Shown: positions 56,412-64,000 of the stretch, in pieces
Layout: each line of letters starts with the position of its first letter
Position numbering within the stretch: the stretch's first letter is position 1
Assembly: GCA_023715185.1 (NCBI GenBank)
Contig: JAMCAN010000002.1
Coordinates: 248,001 to 312,000, forward strand
DNA: 64,000 nucleotides
From: Planococcus sp. MER TA 32b
Lineage (GTDB): Bacteria; Bacillota; Bacilli; Bacillales_A; Planococcaceae
Direction of reading: 5' to 3'
Made by a program: the position numbers and the translations under genes
The notes under the pieces: model-generated
Databases searched by the model: none
What the model was told of the DNA's origin: nothing
The model's input: the letters and a program-made list of their open reading frames with translations, nothing else

Positions 56412-57029
56412 ATGGAACTGCAAAAAGTTTTATTTGTTGTGCTGGAGCAGTATGCAGACTGGGAAGCAGCGGCAATTGCTGCTGCACTGAACGAGGAACC
56501 TGAACAGGGAGAAAAGAAATATGAAGTCAAAACAGTATCGTTGGACGGAGAACCGGTAACTTCAATCGGTGGATTCAAAGTGCTGCCTGATTATTCACTG
56601 GACACCGCTCCAGACGATTTTGCCGGTCTGATTCTGATCGGCGGAAACTCCTAGCGGAATGAGGAAAGCCAAAAAGTGATGGAGCTCGTAAGGAAAGCAC
56701 AGGAAAAGGATGTCGTAATCGGGGCTATCTGTGATGCCACCGTATTCTTGGGCATGAATGGAATGCTGAATGACGCTCCACATACGAGCAATTATCTTCA
56801 TGATCTGAAAGATGCTGCTGCAGAAAATTACACTGCGGAAAGTTTATATCTGGAACAGCAGTCAGTAAGAGAAGGCAAACTCATTACAGCCAACGGCTCG
56901 GCGTATCTGGATTTCGGCAAAGAGGTTCTGTATGCTCTGGATTCTGCGCCAGCGGAAGAAATCGAAGAATGGTACAGTTTTTTCAAACTCGGTTATCATG
57001 AGTTTATAAAACAGCAGGGACGGCAGTGA
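56412..57029 (+). pseudogene. DJ-1/PfpI-type amidotransferase gene with an in-frame amber codon
   Basis: The frame runs from ATG 56412 (AGGAGG seven bases upstream) to 57029 and is broken only by TAG at 56652-56654. Before it: QKVLFVVLEQYADWEAAAIA, the PfpI-type start, and FAGLILIGGNS. After it, in frame: RNEESQKVMELVRKAQEKDV, then VIGAICDATVFLGM with the nucleophile Cys of the family, then HTSN, and the C-terminal EWYSFFKLGY. Relatives have GGNSW(R) here, so a TGG to TAG change is the simplest reading. The product would end before the catalytic Cys. Alternatives: sequencing error or readthrough. Confidence 0.8.
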
Positions 57030-57049
57030 AGCTGCATACTGTTTAACAG

Positions 57050-57085
57050 AAAAGGTCACTGGAGATTGAATCCGGTGACCTTTTT
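57050..57085 (+). terminator. Terminator after the DJ-1-like gene
   Basis: Stem AAAAGGTCAC..GG / CC..GTGACCTTTTT and T-rich tail. Confidence 0.8.
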
Positions 57086-57239
57086 AATATCATAGCGGAA
57101 GAAGAGTTTGACAGAACAAGACCTGGTTACAAAACTTAACAATCTAGCGGGTTTAAAAGTCATTTAAAAGTAAATTTCAGATATATTATTTTCTCCATAA
57201 CTGCTAAACTGGTCAAGAACTTATAAATAGGGGTGTAAC

Positions 57240-58361
57240 ATGGGGGACTTACTTTTTTTCTTTTTGGAAAACATGGCGCTGATTATTGCGCTTATGTATT
57301 TGGGCTTTAAATTGAAAGACGCTGTATTCCAGAATTGGACCGATCCATTCAGGCAGTGGGTCATTATCTCAGCTTTTATCGGATTTCTTACATTTTCAAT
57401 CATGTATCATCCATTTATTATAGAAGAAATGCGTTTGGATTTGCGGGAAGTCCCGCTGTTTTTCATTTCCTATGTGGGTGGCTGGCGGTACGGGGTCTTA
57501 TCAGCGATTCTGCCAACCGGCTTCCGGATGTACATTGGCGGGCCGACGATGGTGCACGGGATTCTTCAATCGATTCTGTTGCCGATCATCATTGGCACCC
57601 TGTTCCATAACCGGAAACGGAAAGATCATTTTACGGGTCTTCTCAACATCAAAAAAATGATGATCGCATTCGTTATTTATGAAGCAATCAAATCGGTATG
57701 GATGTATGCTGCGACGCCTGTCAGTTTTGAAGTAGTCCTTGCGATGTTCGCTTTTGCAGCTGTAGCTGTATTTTCGATGGCTCAGATACTGAATGGTGAA
57801 AACCGCAGTGTGCTTCTGCGAAAGGAACTGGAGTTTTATTCGAACCGGGATCCAATGATTCAATTGCCGAATATCCGCTATTTTAAAAACAATGTCAGGA
57901 AGTTGGCGGATGAAAAGATTCCGATGGCAATTATCATGCTGGATGTCGATTACTTTAAAGTTTACAACGATACACATGGCCATCAGAAAGGGGATGCGGT
58001 TCTGCGGTCTGTGGCGCAGATTCTTACGGATTCAGTGAGAAAAGAGGATTTCGTGGCCCGATACGGCGGGGAGGAATTCATCTGCTGCATCAAGGCACCG
58101 CAGGACTCGGAACTGGCAGCCCGGATGGCAGAACGTATCCGAAAAAATATCCAGGAATTCCATTTCGATGGAGAAGAAATGCAGCCTGAAGGCATTCTCA
58201 CGATTTCGGTTGGTATGAGCTATACCGAGGACGGTGCAAGTCTTGAAGAACTGATCGAAGAAGCCGACCAGTCGCTGTACCAATCAAAGCGGCAGGGGCG
58301 CAACCGCGTAACCGTTTTTCCAGGAATCATGGTAGACTCTAAAGAGAAGGTTTTAAATTGA
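57240..58361 (+). CDS. Diguanylate cyclase with N-terminal 5TM membrane sensor
   Basis: 373 residues. Five to six helices (about 5-180) of the 5TMR_LYT type include GGWRYGVLSAILPTGFRMYI and GGPTMVHGILQS. The GGDEF domain (about 195-365) has GGEEF at 276-280, metal-binding Asp in MLDVDYFKVYNDTHGHQKGD, and an intact inhibitory I-site RKED at 267-270, five residues before the active site. It should make c-di-GMP and be product-inhibited. Start ATG 57240 after AGGGGTGTAAC. The sensed signal is unknown. Confidence 0.9.
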   Translation: MGDLLFFFLENMALIIALMYLGFKLKDAVFQNWTDPFRQWVIISAFIGFLTFSIMYHPFIIEEMRLDLREVPLFFISYVGGWRYGVLSAILPTGFRMYIGGPTMVHGILQSILLPIIIGTLFHNRKRKDHFTGLLNIKKMMIAFVIYEAIKSVWMYAATPVSFEVVLAMFAFAAVAVFSMAQILNGENRSVLLRKELEFYSNRDPMIQLPNIRYFKNNVRKLADEKIPMAIIMLDVDYFKVYNDTHGHQKGDAVLRSVAQILTDSVRKEDFVARYGGEEFICCIKAPQDSELAARMAERIRKNIQEFHFDGEEMQPEGILTISVGMSYTEDGASLEELIEEADQSLYQSKRQGRNRVTVFPGIMVDSKEKVLN

Positions 58362-58373
58362 AGGAGGCCAACC

Positions 58374-58790
58374 ATGGATAAGTTAATGAAAAAACGCTTT
58401 AAGGCGATGGCAATCGATATCGCCATTTCAACGGGTGTCACTCTTGTTCTCGACCCGCTGATCCGAAACAAAATAAAGAATAAAGCTTTATATGATATAG
58501 TAGTGCCCACTGCTGTTTTCTGGGGACTTGAATATGCGCAGCTGCGTTCAAGCGGCCAAACAATCGGGCATAAAGCTGCCGGTATTGTCATCGATACGAC
58601 TGATGGCAGTGCACTGGGCTCCGAACAAATTATGAAGAGACTGCTGCACCGCGATTCCATAAGCACTTTTTCTTATTTGAAGGATCGGGAAAAATTCGCT
58701 TTTTACGAAGGCACCAAATTGCCGCATGATCTCTATGCGGACACAGTCGTAAAAGAGTACCTCAAAGAAAGTATGGAACCGAAATTATAA
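58374..58790 (+). CDS. RDD-like membrane protein
   Basis: 138 residues, start ATG 58374 after GAAGGAGGCCAACC, 12 bases after the GGDEF gene, so probably cotranscribed. It begins KKRFKAMAIDIAISTGVTLV (RDD-type R-x3-A-x2-D), has YDIVVPTAVFWGLEYAQL and SSGQTIGHKAAGIVIDTTDG as in RDD proteins, and a basic C-terminal region. Two to three helices. Function unknown; the link with c-di-GMP is positional only. Confidence 0.75.
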   Translation: MDKLMKKRFKAMAIDIAISTGVTLVLDPLIRNKIKNKALYDIVVPTAVFWGLEYAQLRSSGQTIGHKAAGIVIDTTDGSALGSEQIMKRLLHRDSISTFSYLKDREKFAFYEGTKLPHDLYADTVVKEYLKESMEPKL

Positions 58791-58794
58791 ATGC

Positions 58795-58835
58795 AAAAAG
58801 GAAGCAATCCGCGTATGCGGGTTGCTTCCTTTTTT
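58795..58835. terminator. Bidirectional terminator
   Basis: Stem AAAAGGAAGCAA..CCGC / GCGG..TTGCTTCCTTTTTT between convergent genes. Confidence 0.85.
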
Positions 58836-59739
58836 AAGCTTCTGCAATCTGTTCGTATAAAGCTTTTTGCCTGCGGCCGAGTGCATTGACGAGCATAACG
58901 CCGGCAATTGCAATGACCCCGCCGATCAGTGAAAGCCCTGTTGGCAATTCGTGCAGCCACATCCACGAAACCACAATCGCCACTGCCGGTTCCAGATAGA
59001 TCAGGCTGGAAACGGAGCTGGCGTTTGCTAGTGACAGGGCAGTAGCCCAGGTCACATAGGCGATCGCCGCAGGGAAAATGCCGACATACAGTGTCGCCAG
59101 ATGAGCTTCGACTGTAGCATTCTGAAGTGTTGTTCCCAGTCCCGGTGAAAAAATTAGGAACGGCAATGTCCCTGCCCATGTGAAATAGGCGGTCAATTCA
59201 ATCGCCGAATATTTCTTCAGCAGCGGCTTCTGAAAAACGAAAAAGGCAGCTGAGGCAAATGCCGCAATAACTACTAAGAGTGCGCCGTTATTCAACGTCA
59301 GCGACCCGCCGTTCGACCCAAATGCGATAAAAAGTATTCCGATGAAACCGATTCCCATCCCAAGCCAGCCGATTCGGGTCAAGCGTTCCTTTAAGACGAC
59401 TGCCGCAATCAATGCCGTAAAGATAGGCCCGGATCCCACAAGCATGCCTGCTGTCCCTGCGGAGATGGTTTCCATGCCGAATGTCACGAAAATATGGTAG
59501 ACGCTGATCCCAATCCAACCGAGAACCAGCAATCGCACAATGTCCCCTTTATGCGGCAGCTGGAATTTTACTCCCGGCCAAAGGGCAATAACAAGAAATA
59601 ATAAGGAAGCGATCAGGAAACGGACAAGGACATTCTGCCCCGTGTCATAGCCGCCCTGAAGGCCGACGCGGATTGCCGCAAATGAGGAACCCCATATCAC
59701 TACAGAAAATAATGCTAAAGAAAATGCTTTTGCGTTCAT
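58834..59739 (-). CDS. EamA/DMT family permease
   Basis: 301 residues from ATG 59739 with TTGGAGGAGAATTT upstream; the frame extends to 59760 without one. Ten helices as two EamA repeats: SLALFSVVIWGSSFAAIRVG opens the first, with VYHIFVTFGMETISAGTAG, and the second holds WAGTLPFLIF and LEPAVAIVVSWMWLHELPTG, a hallmark of the family. Exports amino acids, nucleobases or related metabolites; specificity is not predictable. Confidence 0.87.
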   Translation of the reverse strand: MNAKAFSLALFSVVIWGSSFAAIRVGLQGGYDTGQNVLVRFLIASLLFLVIALWPGVKFQLPHKGDIVRLLVLGWIGISVYHIFVTFGMETISAGTAGMLVGSGPIFTALIAAVVLKERLTRIGWLGMGIGFIGILFIAFGSNGGSLTLNNGALLVVIAAFASAAFFVFQKPLLKKYSAIELTAYFTWAGTLPFLIFSPGLGTTLQNATVEAHLATLYVGIFPAAIAYVTWATALSLANASSVSSLIYLEPAVAIVVSWMWLHELPTGLSLIGGVIAIAGVMLVNALGRRQKALYEQIAEA

Positions 59740-59847
59740 AAATTCTCCTCCAACAGCCATTCATCTTTTGCAGAACAGCTTTTCCGTCTGCGTTAATAAA
59801 CAGACAGCTTCTATTATATTCTTTTACAGATATAATGTCAGCAATTA

Positions 59848-60040
59848 AGAAAAGCGACAGCGCCCGTTAAGCTCTGAAAGGCAAGAGATGGACCAAATGT
59901 AATTTGGGACATCTCTTTGCGACGAAGCTAGCGCAGCGATGCAGGAGCAATAAGGGTTTAGACGAATCAGCGGAGCGGCGTACTTTGCCGCATAGCTAGG
60001 CCGGCTTATGACCCGAAGAGCTGGCGGCTGGAGTCTGGAC
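59848..60040 (-). repeat. 193-bp intergenic repeat, copy A
   Basis: Near-identical in reverse complement to the element at 62330-62523. Ends are GTCCAGACTCC (right) and GCGCTGTCGCTTTTCT (read on the minus strand). The interior holds TCGGGTCATAAGCC and several short palindromes (e.g. GGTCCAT..AAATTACATTTGGTCC region). This matches in style the Bacillaceae bcr-type repeats that begin AGCTCCAGCG and end ACGGGCGCTTTCGC. No coding potential. Confidence 0.85.
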
Positions 60041-60043
60041 AGA

Positions 60044-60076
60044 AGAAAAGCGACAGCGCCCGTTAAGCTCCAGCGC
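60044..60076 (+). repeat. Partial copy: fused ends of the intergenic repeat
   Basis: 27 bases identical to the start of copy A (AGAAAAGCGACAGCGCCCGT...) lead directly into CAGCGC, the other end of the element type. It follows copy A after three bases. Confidence 0.6.
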
Positions 60077-60094
60077 AAGAAATTTTATCGTATC

Positions 60095-60127
60095 AAAAAA
60101 ACGGCCACTCCAAAGAGGGCCGCCCGT
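60095..60127 (-). terminator. Terminator after the BsuPI lipoprotein gene
   Basis: Minus-strand stem GGCC..TCTTT / GGAGTGGCC, imperfect, followed by T7. Confidence 0.6.
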
Positions 60128-60131
60128 AATT

Positions 60132-60596
60132 TCATTCGACTGTAAGCTCGGTTTCCGTTTCATATTTCGGACCTTCCTGCGGAGTCAGCCATGCGGTAAG
60201 CTGATAGGTGCCTGGCTCAAGTTCCATAGCAGGAATTTCGAATTCGTATTCCAGCTTTTCGCCAGGCTCCAAGGTTTCTTCGCCGAGCGCCTGCATATAC
60301 ATGCTGACAGAGGACAGGCGGTAAAGCTCATCGCCATCCTGGTTGGAGATGGTGAAGTCATAGCGCTGACCGCTCGTGAACTCATAAGTCATCGTTTCAT
60401 CAGTCTGATTGTTGACTGTGTAACGGTAAAGATTATTGTCCATTTGTTCAAGCAATGCCGTCACCTCATCTTCCACGATTCCTTCGGAAGAGCCGTTGCC
60501 CATATCCGGTTCGACTGTACCCGACGATCCGCAAGCTGCCAAAAAAATAGTCAATGACAGCAAGAAGAAAGCGGCCAATCTTTTTGATGTTTTCAT
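60132..60596 (-). CDS. Lipoprotein with BsuPI-like inhibitor domain
   Basis: 154 residues, start ATG 60596 after GGGGAGGATTTAAG. Lipoprotein signal LSLTIFLAAC with Cys22. A short acidic spacer is followed by one beta-sandwich domain with LYRYTVNNQTDETMTYEFTS, QRYDFTISNQDGDELYRLSS, EETLEPGEKLEYEFEIP and LEPGTYQLTAWLTPQ, matching the BsuPI family (intracellular proteinase inhibitor of B. subtilis), here exported. Sits inside the inverted repeat pair. Confidence 0.82.
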   Translation of the reverse strand: MKTSKRLAAFFLLSLTIFLAACGSSGTVEPDMGNGSSEGIVEDEVTALLEQMDNNLYRYTVNNQTDETMTYEFTSGQRYDFTISNQDGDELYRLSSVSMYMQALGEETLEPGEKLEYEFEIPAMELEPGTYQLTAWLTPQEGPKYETETELTVE

Positions 60597-60715
60597 CTTA
60601 AATCCTCCCCGGTCTTTTAAAATGCTGATTGTTTGCGTTCAGCTGCTTTCCTATTTGAACGGTCGACCGGCTAAAAAGTTACAGAGGAAGCAAACATAAT
60701 TGCAGTAAAACAAAA

Positions 60716-60742
60716 GAGCCCCCAAAAGGGAGCATCTTTTTA
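60716..60742 (-). terminator. Terminator after the aldolase gene
   Basis: Minus-strand stem GCTCCC / GGGGGC with a TTTT loop, then TCTTTTG. Confidence 0.6.
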
Positions 60743-60748
60743 TGGAAA

Positions 60749-61636
60749 TTAAGTGATTGACGCAAGGTAAATGGTTTTCACCGATTCCTGGATCATCGTG
60801 TTGAATTCTTCATCGGACTGGCTGGCATTCAAACCTTCAGACAAACCTCTTGAGAAGCTTGCAATCAAGCCTTCGTTGGCAGTAAGCTTCAAATTGGCTT
60901 CATCACGGGAATAGCCGCCGGAAAGTGCAACAACCCGCACGACCCGCGGATGTTCAATCAATTCCTTATAGTAATTATCAACGGTCGGAATCGACAATTT
61001 GAGCATGACATTCTTGTCTTCACTCAAATTATCCAAGTGATTCAGGATTTCTTTTTTTAGAATTTCTTCGGATTCTGCTTTGTCTTCACTGTGAATATTG
61101 ACTTCCGGTTCGATAATTGGCACAAGGCCGGCCGCCAAAATTTGATCAGCGACTTCAAATTGCTGTTCGACCACTTTTTTGATGCCGTCCGCATTCGCTT
61201 TATTGATAACGGAACGCATTTTTGTACCGAATACATTGCGCTCATTTGCGCGTTTCAATAGGTCGTCCAAACCAGGGTTAGGCTTCATCAGCTGAACGCC
61301 ATTTTCTTCATCAGCCAATCCTTTGTCGACTTTCAGGAAAGGTACGACACCTTTTTCCTCCCAAAGATAATCCGGAGTATATTTTCCTTCCACTTTCCGG
61401 TCCATCGTCTGTTCGAACAGGATGGCGCCGATGATCGACTCGGAATTGAAGGCGGGTGCTGTCATGACGCGAGTGCGCATTTCATGGATCAGATCATACA
61501 TTTCATCTTCGTTCGAATAAGAATCTTCCGAGACACCATATTGTGCCAGGGCTTTTGGTGTACTGCCGCCGCTTTGGTCCAGCGCCGCAATAAACCCTTT
61601 TCCATTTTTCACGAGTTCAAATTGTTCTTGATTCAT
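60749..61636 (-). CDS. fda: Class I fructose-bisphosphate aldolase
   Basis: 295 residues, start ATG 61636. Schiff-base Lys213 in [15 protein letters not shown], with [12 protein letters not shown] near the N-terminus, [17 protein letters not shown], and the phosphate-binding [17 protein letters not shown]. This is the single-polypeptide class I type of Staphylococcus (Fda). It splits fructose 1,6-bisphosphate to the triose phosphates in the cytosol. Whether a class II FbaA is also present cannot be seen in this window. Transcribed alone, inside the inverted repeat pair. Confidence 0.9.
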   Translation of the reverse strand: MNQEQFELVKNGKGFIAALDQSGGSTPKALAQYGVSEDSYSNEDEMYDLIHEMRTRVMTAPAFNSESIIGAILFEQTMDRKVEGKYTPDYLWEEKGVVPFLKVDKGLADEENGVQLMKPNPGLDDLLKRANERNVFGTKMRSVINKANADGIKKVVEQQFEVADQILAAGLVPIIEPEVNIHSEDKAESEEILKKEILNHLDNLSEDKNVMLKLSIPTVDNYYKELIEHPRVVRVVALSGGYSRDEANLKLTANEGLIASFSRGLSEGLNASQSDEEFNTMIQESVKTIYLASIT

Positions 61637-61850
61637 TATCCCAACTCCTTTGATTGATTTGAGAGAAACTGTAATAAAAGCTCTACACAGAATATTGTAT
61701 CAATAAACAGGCCATTCATCAAAAATGAAAGGCGTTGAAGGGATTGGGGGCCATAGGTATGGCCGTCTAAAAATAAGGGTATTGTATAAACAGGAGAGAG
61801 AAGGGTCGATTAAGCGATCAGCTTTATAATAAAGTTTACGGGAGGCTGGC

Positions 61851-62273
61851 ATGAAAAAAGTATATTTATTGTTATTTATATTGTCCATAGGTCCAGTATT
61901 GACGGCGTGTTCAGCAGAAACGGAAACGGAAGAGACTGAAGAAGCAGCAATTATACAAGTGACGAACAGTTCAGCCCGTCAAATCACTTCTATTGAATTG
62001 AAGCTTTATCAAAATGATATGGTGCAGGCATCACCGACAGCAATGAATGCGGATGAGTCGCTGATAGTTATGGATGAGGCTGTGGACTTCGAGGTTCTCA
62101 CACAAGATATCGATTTTGACGAACCTGTTGTAATTGAAGCGGTGGCAATGATCGATGGCGTTGAAGAATCTGCAGGCCAAACGGAGCCTATGGAATTAAG
62201 TCTGGGTGAAATTTATAAATTTGAGCTTGCCAGGGATCCAGAACTGCAATTCAGAGAAATGCAGGGAGACTGA
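61851..62273 (+). CDS. Small hypothetical lipoprotein
   Basis: 140 residues, start ATG 61851 after TACGGGAGGCTGGC. Lipobox GPVLTAC with Cys20, then a Glu/Thr-rich spacer and one compact beta domain (AIIQVTNSSARQITSIELKL and PVVIEAVAMIDGVEES). The strand pattern is like a BsuPI or Ig-type domain, but no family is assigned. Divergent from the aldolase gene and within the inverted repeat pair. Function unknown. Confidence 0.7.
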   Translation: MKKVYLLLFILSIGPVLTACSAETETEETEEAAIIQVTNSSARQITSIELKLYQNDMVQASPTAMNADESLIVMDEAVDFEVLTQDIDFDEPVVIEAVAMIDGVEESAGQTEPMELSLGEIYKFELARDPELQFREMQGD

Positions 62274-62289
62274 GGGGAATTACAACAGA

Positions 62290-62324
62290 AAAAAGCCATC
62301 GAAGATTTTCTTCGATGGCTTTCC
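62290..62324 (+). terminator. Terminator after the small lipoprotein gene
   Basis: Fourteen-base stem AAAGCCATCGAAGA / TCTTCGATGGCTTT; T-poor tail (TTCCTTATT), so moderately strong. Confidence 0.7.
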
Positions 62325-62329
62325 TTATT

Positions 62330-62523
62330 GTCCAGACTCCAGCGGCCCAACTCTTCGGGTCATAAGCCGGCCTAGCTATGCGGCAAAGTACGCCGCTCCG
62401 CTGATTCGTCTAAACCCTTATTGCTCCTGCATCGCTGCGCTAGCTTCGTTGCAAAGAGATGTCCCAAATTACATTTGGTCCATCTCTTGCCTTACAGAGC
62501 TGAACGGGCGCTTTCGCTTTTCT
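62330..62523 (+). repeat. 194-bp intergenic repeat, copy B (inverted relative to copy A)
   Basis: Same element as 59848-60040 in opposite orientation, about 95 percent identical by eye; differences seen at the left end (CAGCGGCCCAAC versus CAGCCGCCAGC) and four to five single bases elsewhere. Its right end abuts the stop codon of the selO gene at 62527. Confidence 0.85.
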
Positions 62524-62526
62524 GAA

Positions 62527-63999
62527 TCATGTCCCGCAATAAGTTTTGAATGTGCGTTCTTCCTCTGGAAGAGGTGCATCGGTAAATTCAAGTTGTTCAC
62601 TTGTGTGGGCGTATGGGTTTTTGACTGCTGAGACTAATTTTTCGGCGAGACTGTAATCCTGTCTGCTGACCGCCGCTTCGATCGCTTCTTCGACACGATG
62701 ATTGCGGGGGATGACGGCCGGGTTATTGCTGCGCATCAATTCCCTCGAAGTTTCCGCGCTTTCGTTTTGTTCATCCAGGCGGGATCTCCAGGCTGCATAC
62801 CACGCGTCAAATCCTTCTTTGCCGGCGAGCGGCATTTCTTCAAGCTTATCGAATGTCAATGCGCGGAATGTATTCGTGTAATCCGCTTTATTGTCGTGCA
62901 TCAATTTCAGCAAATCATCTATCAGCTGGTCATCGCCATCCGCGTTGCCGAATAAACCGAGTTTCGCTTTCATGCCTGCTGTCCAGTTTTTCTGGAATTG
63001 ATTGCCGAAATCGCCCAATAAATCCTGAGCCATTTCAATTGCCTGTTCCTGATTTTTATCAATTAGCGGAAGCAAGGTCTCGGCAAAACGCGCCAGATTC
63101 CAACCGGTGATTTTCGGCTGGTTGCTGTATGCATAGCGTCCGTATTGGTCGATGGAACTGAACACACGGCCAGGTTCATAGGTATCAAGGAAGGCGCAAG
63201 GTCCGTAATCGATTGTTTCGCCGCTGACCGTCATATTGTCAGTGTTCATGACGCCGTGAATAAAACCGGCAAGCTGCCATTTTGCAACGAGCTGTGCGTG
63301 ATTGGCAATCACATTTTCCAACAATTCAAGATAGGGATTTTCACTGTCCAGCGCAGATGGGTAATGGCGATTGATCGCGTAATCCGCAAGTGCTTTGAGT
63401 TCTTCAAATGTTCCCCATTGCGCCGCATATTGGAATGTCCCGAAACGCAGATGGCTTCCCGCCACACGGGTCAGCACAGCACCGGGAAGGAAAGTCTCGC
63501 GCACTACCGGGATTCCGGTAGTTGCGACTGCCAGGCTGCGGCTTGTCGGGATGCCGAGTCCGTGCATCGCTTCAGAAATGATATATTCACGCAACATCGG
63601 ACCCAGTGCCGCACGGCCGTCACCGCCTCTTGAATATGCGGTTTTTCCTGATCCCTTCAATTGAATGTCGAAACGCTTACCATCCGGCGTAATCTGTTCA
63701 CCGAGCAAAACAGCGCGGCCGTCGCCAAGCATCGTGAAATTGCCGAATTGATGACCGGCATACGCCTGAGCGATGGGTTCTGCTCCGTCAGGAATTTCCG
63801 TGCCGGACAGTTTCTTTGCGCCTTCTTCAGAATTCAGCGCTTGCGCGTTGAGGCCGAGAGATTCAGCCAAATCGCTGTTGAAGAAGACCAGTTCCGACTC
63901 GCGGGCCGGCTCAGGAGCCGTTTTTGTGAAAAATTTCTCCGGCAGCCGTGCATAGCTATTATCTAAATTCCAGCCGGTCGCCGGAATATTCGTTGTATT
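62527..63999 (-). CDS. selO: SelO/YdiU-type protein AMPylator, N-terminus beyond the window
   Basis: At least 491 codons, reading beyond the right edge; a TTG at 63870 is inside the gene, since family sequence continues upstream ([17 protein letters not shown] and [16 protein letters not shown]). Pseudokinase-fold motifs: [38 protein letters not shown] (nucleotide-binding Lys), [20 protein letters not shown], and [21 protein letters not shown] with the catalytic Asn/Asp. SelO transfers AMP to Ser, Thr or Tyr of redox proteins. The bacterial Cys near the end (TYCGT*) is conserved in place of selenocysteine. Confidence 0.9.
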   Translation of the reverse strand, partial: NTTNIPATGWNLDNSYARLPEKFFTKTAPEPARESELVFFNSDLAESLGLNAQALNSEEGAKKLSGTEIPDGAEPIAQAYAGHQFGNFTMLGDGRAVLLGEQITPDGKRFDIQLKGSGKTAYSRGGDGRAALGPMLREYIISEAMHGLGIPTSRSLAVATTGIPVVRETFLPGAVLTRVAGSHLRFGTFQYAAQWGTFEELKALADYAINRHYPSALDSENPYLELLENVIANHAQLVAKWQLAGFIHGVMNTDNMTVSGETIDYGPCAFLDTYEPGRVFSSIDQYGRYAYSNQPKITGWNLARFAETLLPLIDKNQEQAIEMAQDLLGDFGNQFQKNWTAGMKAKLGLFGNADGDDQLIDDLLKLMHDNKADYTNTFRALTFDKLEEMPLAGKEGFDAWYAAWRSRLDEQNESAETSRELMRSNNPAVIPRNHRVEEAIEAAVSRQDYSLAEKLVSAVKNPYAHTSEQLEFTDAPLPEEERTFKTYCGT

Positions 64000-64000
64000 T

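Noticed and set aside
57501-57983. 160-residue minus-strand frame
   Set aside because: Antisense to the membrane part of the GGDEF gene, without a ribosome binding site.
59848-62523. Composite transposon or insertion sequence bounded by inverted repeats
   Set aside because: No transposase lies between or beside the copies, no target-site duplication was seen, and the repeat resembles known intergenic repeats instead.
1-64000. Genome-wide reassignment of TAG to tryptophan
   Set aside because: TAG terminates several apparently intact genes at normal family lengths (for instance at 1433 and 5709), so the two in-frame ambers are better explained as mutations or errors.

Overview
The window looks like chromosomal DNA of a mid-GC member of the Bacillales, most likely Planococcaceae (Planococcus or a close relative). 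Evidence: strong AGGAGG-type ribosome binding sites, frequent TTG and GTG starts, sigma-B-like and sigma-W-like promoters, a Bce-type bacitracin module, LipM in place of LipB, a pspA-ydjG-ydjH-ydjI-like operon, and a Bacillaceae-type intergenic repeat. No rRNA, tRNA, CRISPR array, transposase or phage gene is visible. The genus is inference; no database was searched.

Layout. 1-5.7 kb: end of an alpha/beta hydrolase, a broken reductase-B-like gene, a methyltransferase, MgtC, a glycine-zipper peptide, an NAD-epimerase gene with an in-frame amber codon, and a FusB-like EF-G-binding protein. 5.8-8.8 kb: TetR/SDR pair and a PadR/DUF1700-DUF4097 operon. 8.9-13.9 kb: relic of an ABC permease, a small heme-copper-oxidase-like membrane protein, an HssRS-like two-component system and an MMPL transporter. 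13.9-18.1 kb: small stress protein, exported and membrane proteins, YdhG-like protein and a YtrA-type GntR/ABC operon. 18.2-23.3 kb: DUF2157/GDYXXLXY pair, second TetR/SDR pair, M20 amidohydrolase, DUF4256. 23.5-27.7 kb: sigma-W-like promoter, a 40-residue microprotein and the PspA envelope-stress operon.

27.8-37.6 kb: third SDR/TetR pair, methyltransferase, DUF1697, aldehyde dehydrogenase, quinone-type reductase, Old Yellow Enzyme, a fourth SDR and a stress flavoprotein. 37.7-40.9 kb: Abi_2/HEPN protein, macrolide phosphotransferase-like kinase, AraC regulator and an isochorismatase stump. 41.0-43.0 kb: a TPP riboswitch followed by a terminator, then lipM and lipA. 43.1-50.9 kb: DUF2975, Mug glycosylase, VWA lipoprotein, VOC/SRPBCC pair, S9 peptidase, TM2, Nudix, TDT transporter. 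51.2-55.8 kb: complete BceRS-BceAB module. 55.9-64 kb: RDD proteins, an amber-interrupted DJ-1/PfpI gene, diguanylate cyclase, EamA exporter, a 193-bp inverted repeat pair flanking two lipoprotein genes and a class I aldolase, and SelO.

Recurring themes are envelope stress (PspA operon, Bce module, MMPL with HssRS-like sensor, YtrA operon), general stress (three good sigma-B-like promoters), and redox enzymes under local repressors (three divergent TetR/SDR modules, each with its own inverted repeat). The most unusual arrangement is the TPP riboswitch in front of the lipoate genes, which would tie supply of the lipoyl cofactor to thiamine status; both cofactors serve the same 2-oxoacid dehydrogenases. 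Several genes are decaying (five pseudogenes or stumps), two of them by TGG-to-TAG changes at apparently conserved tryptophans.
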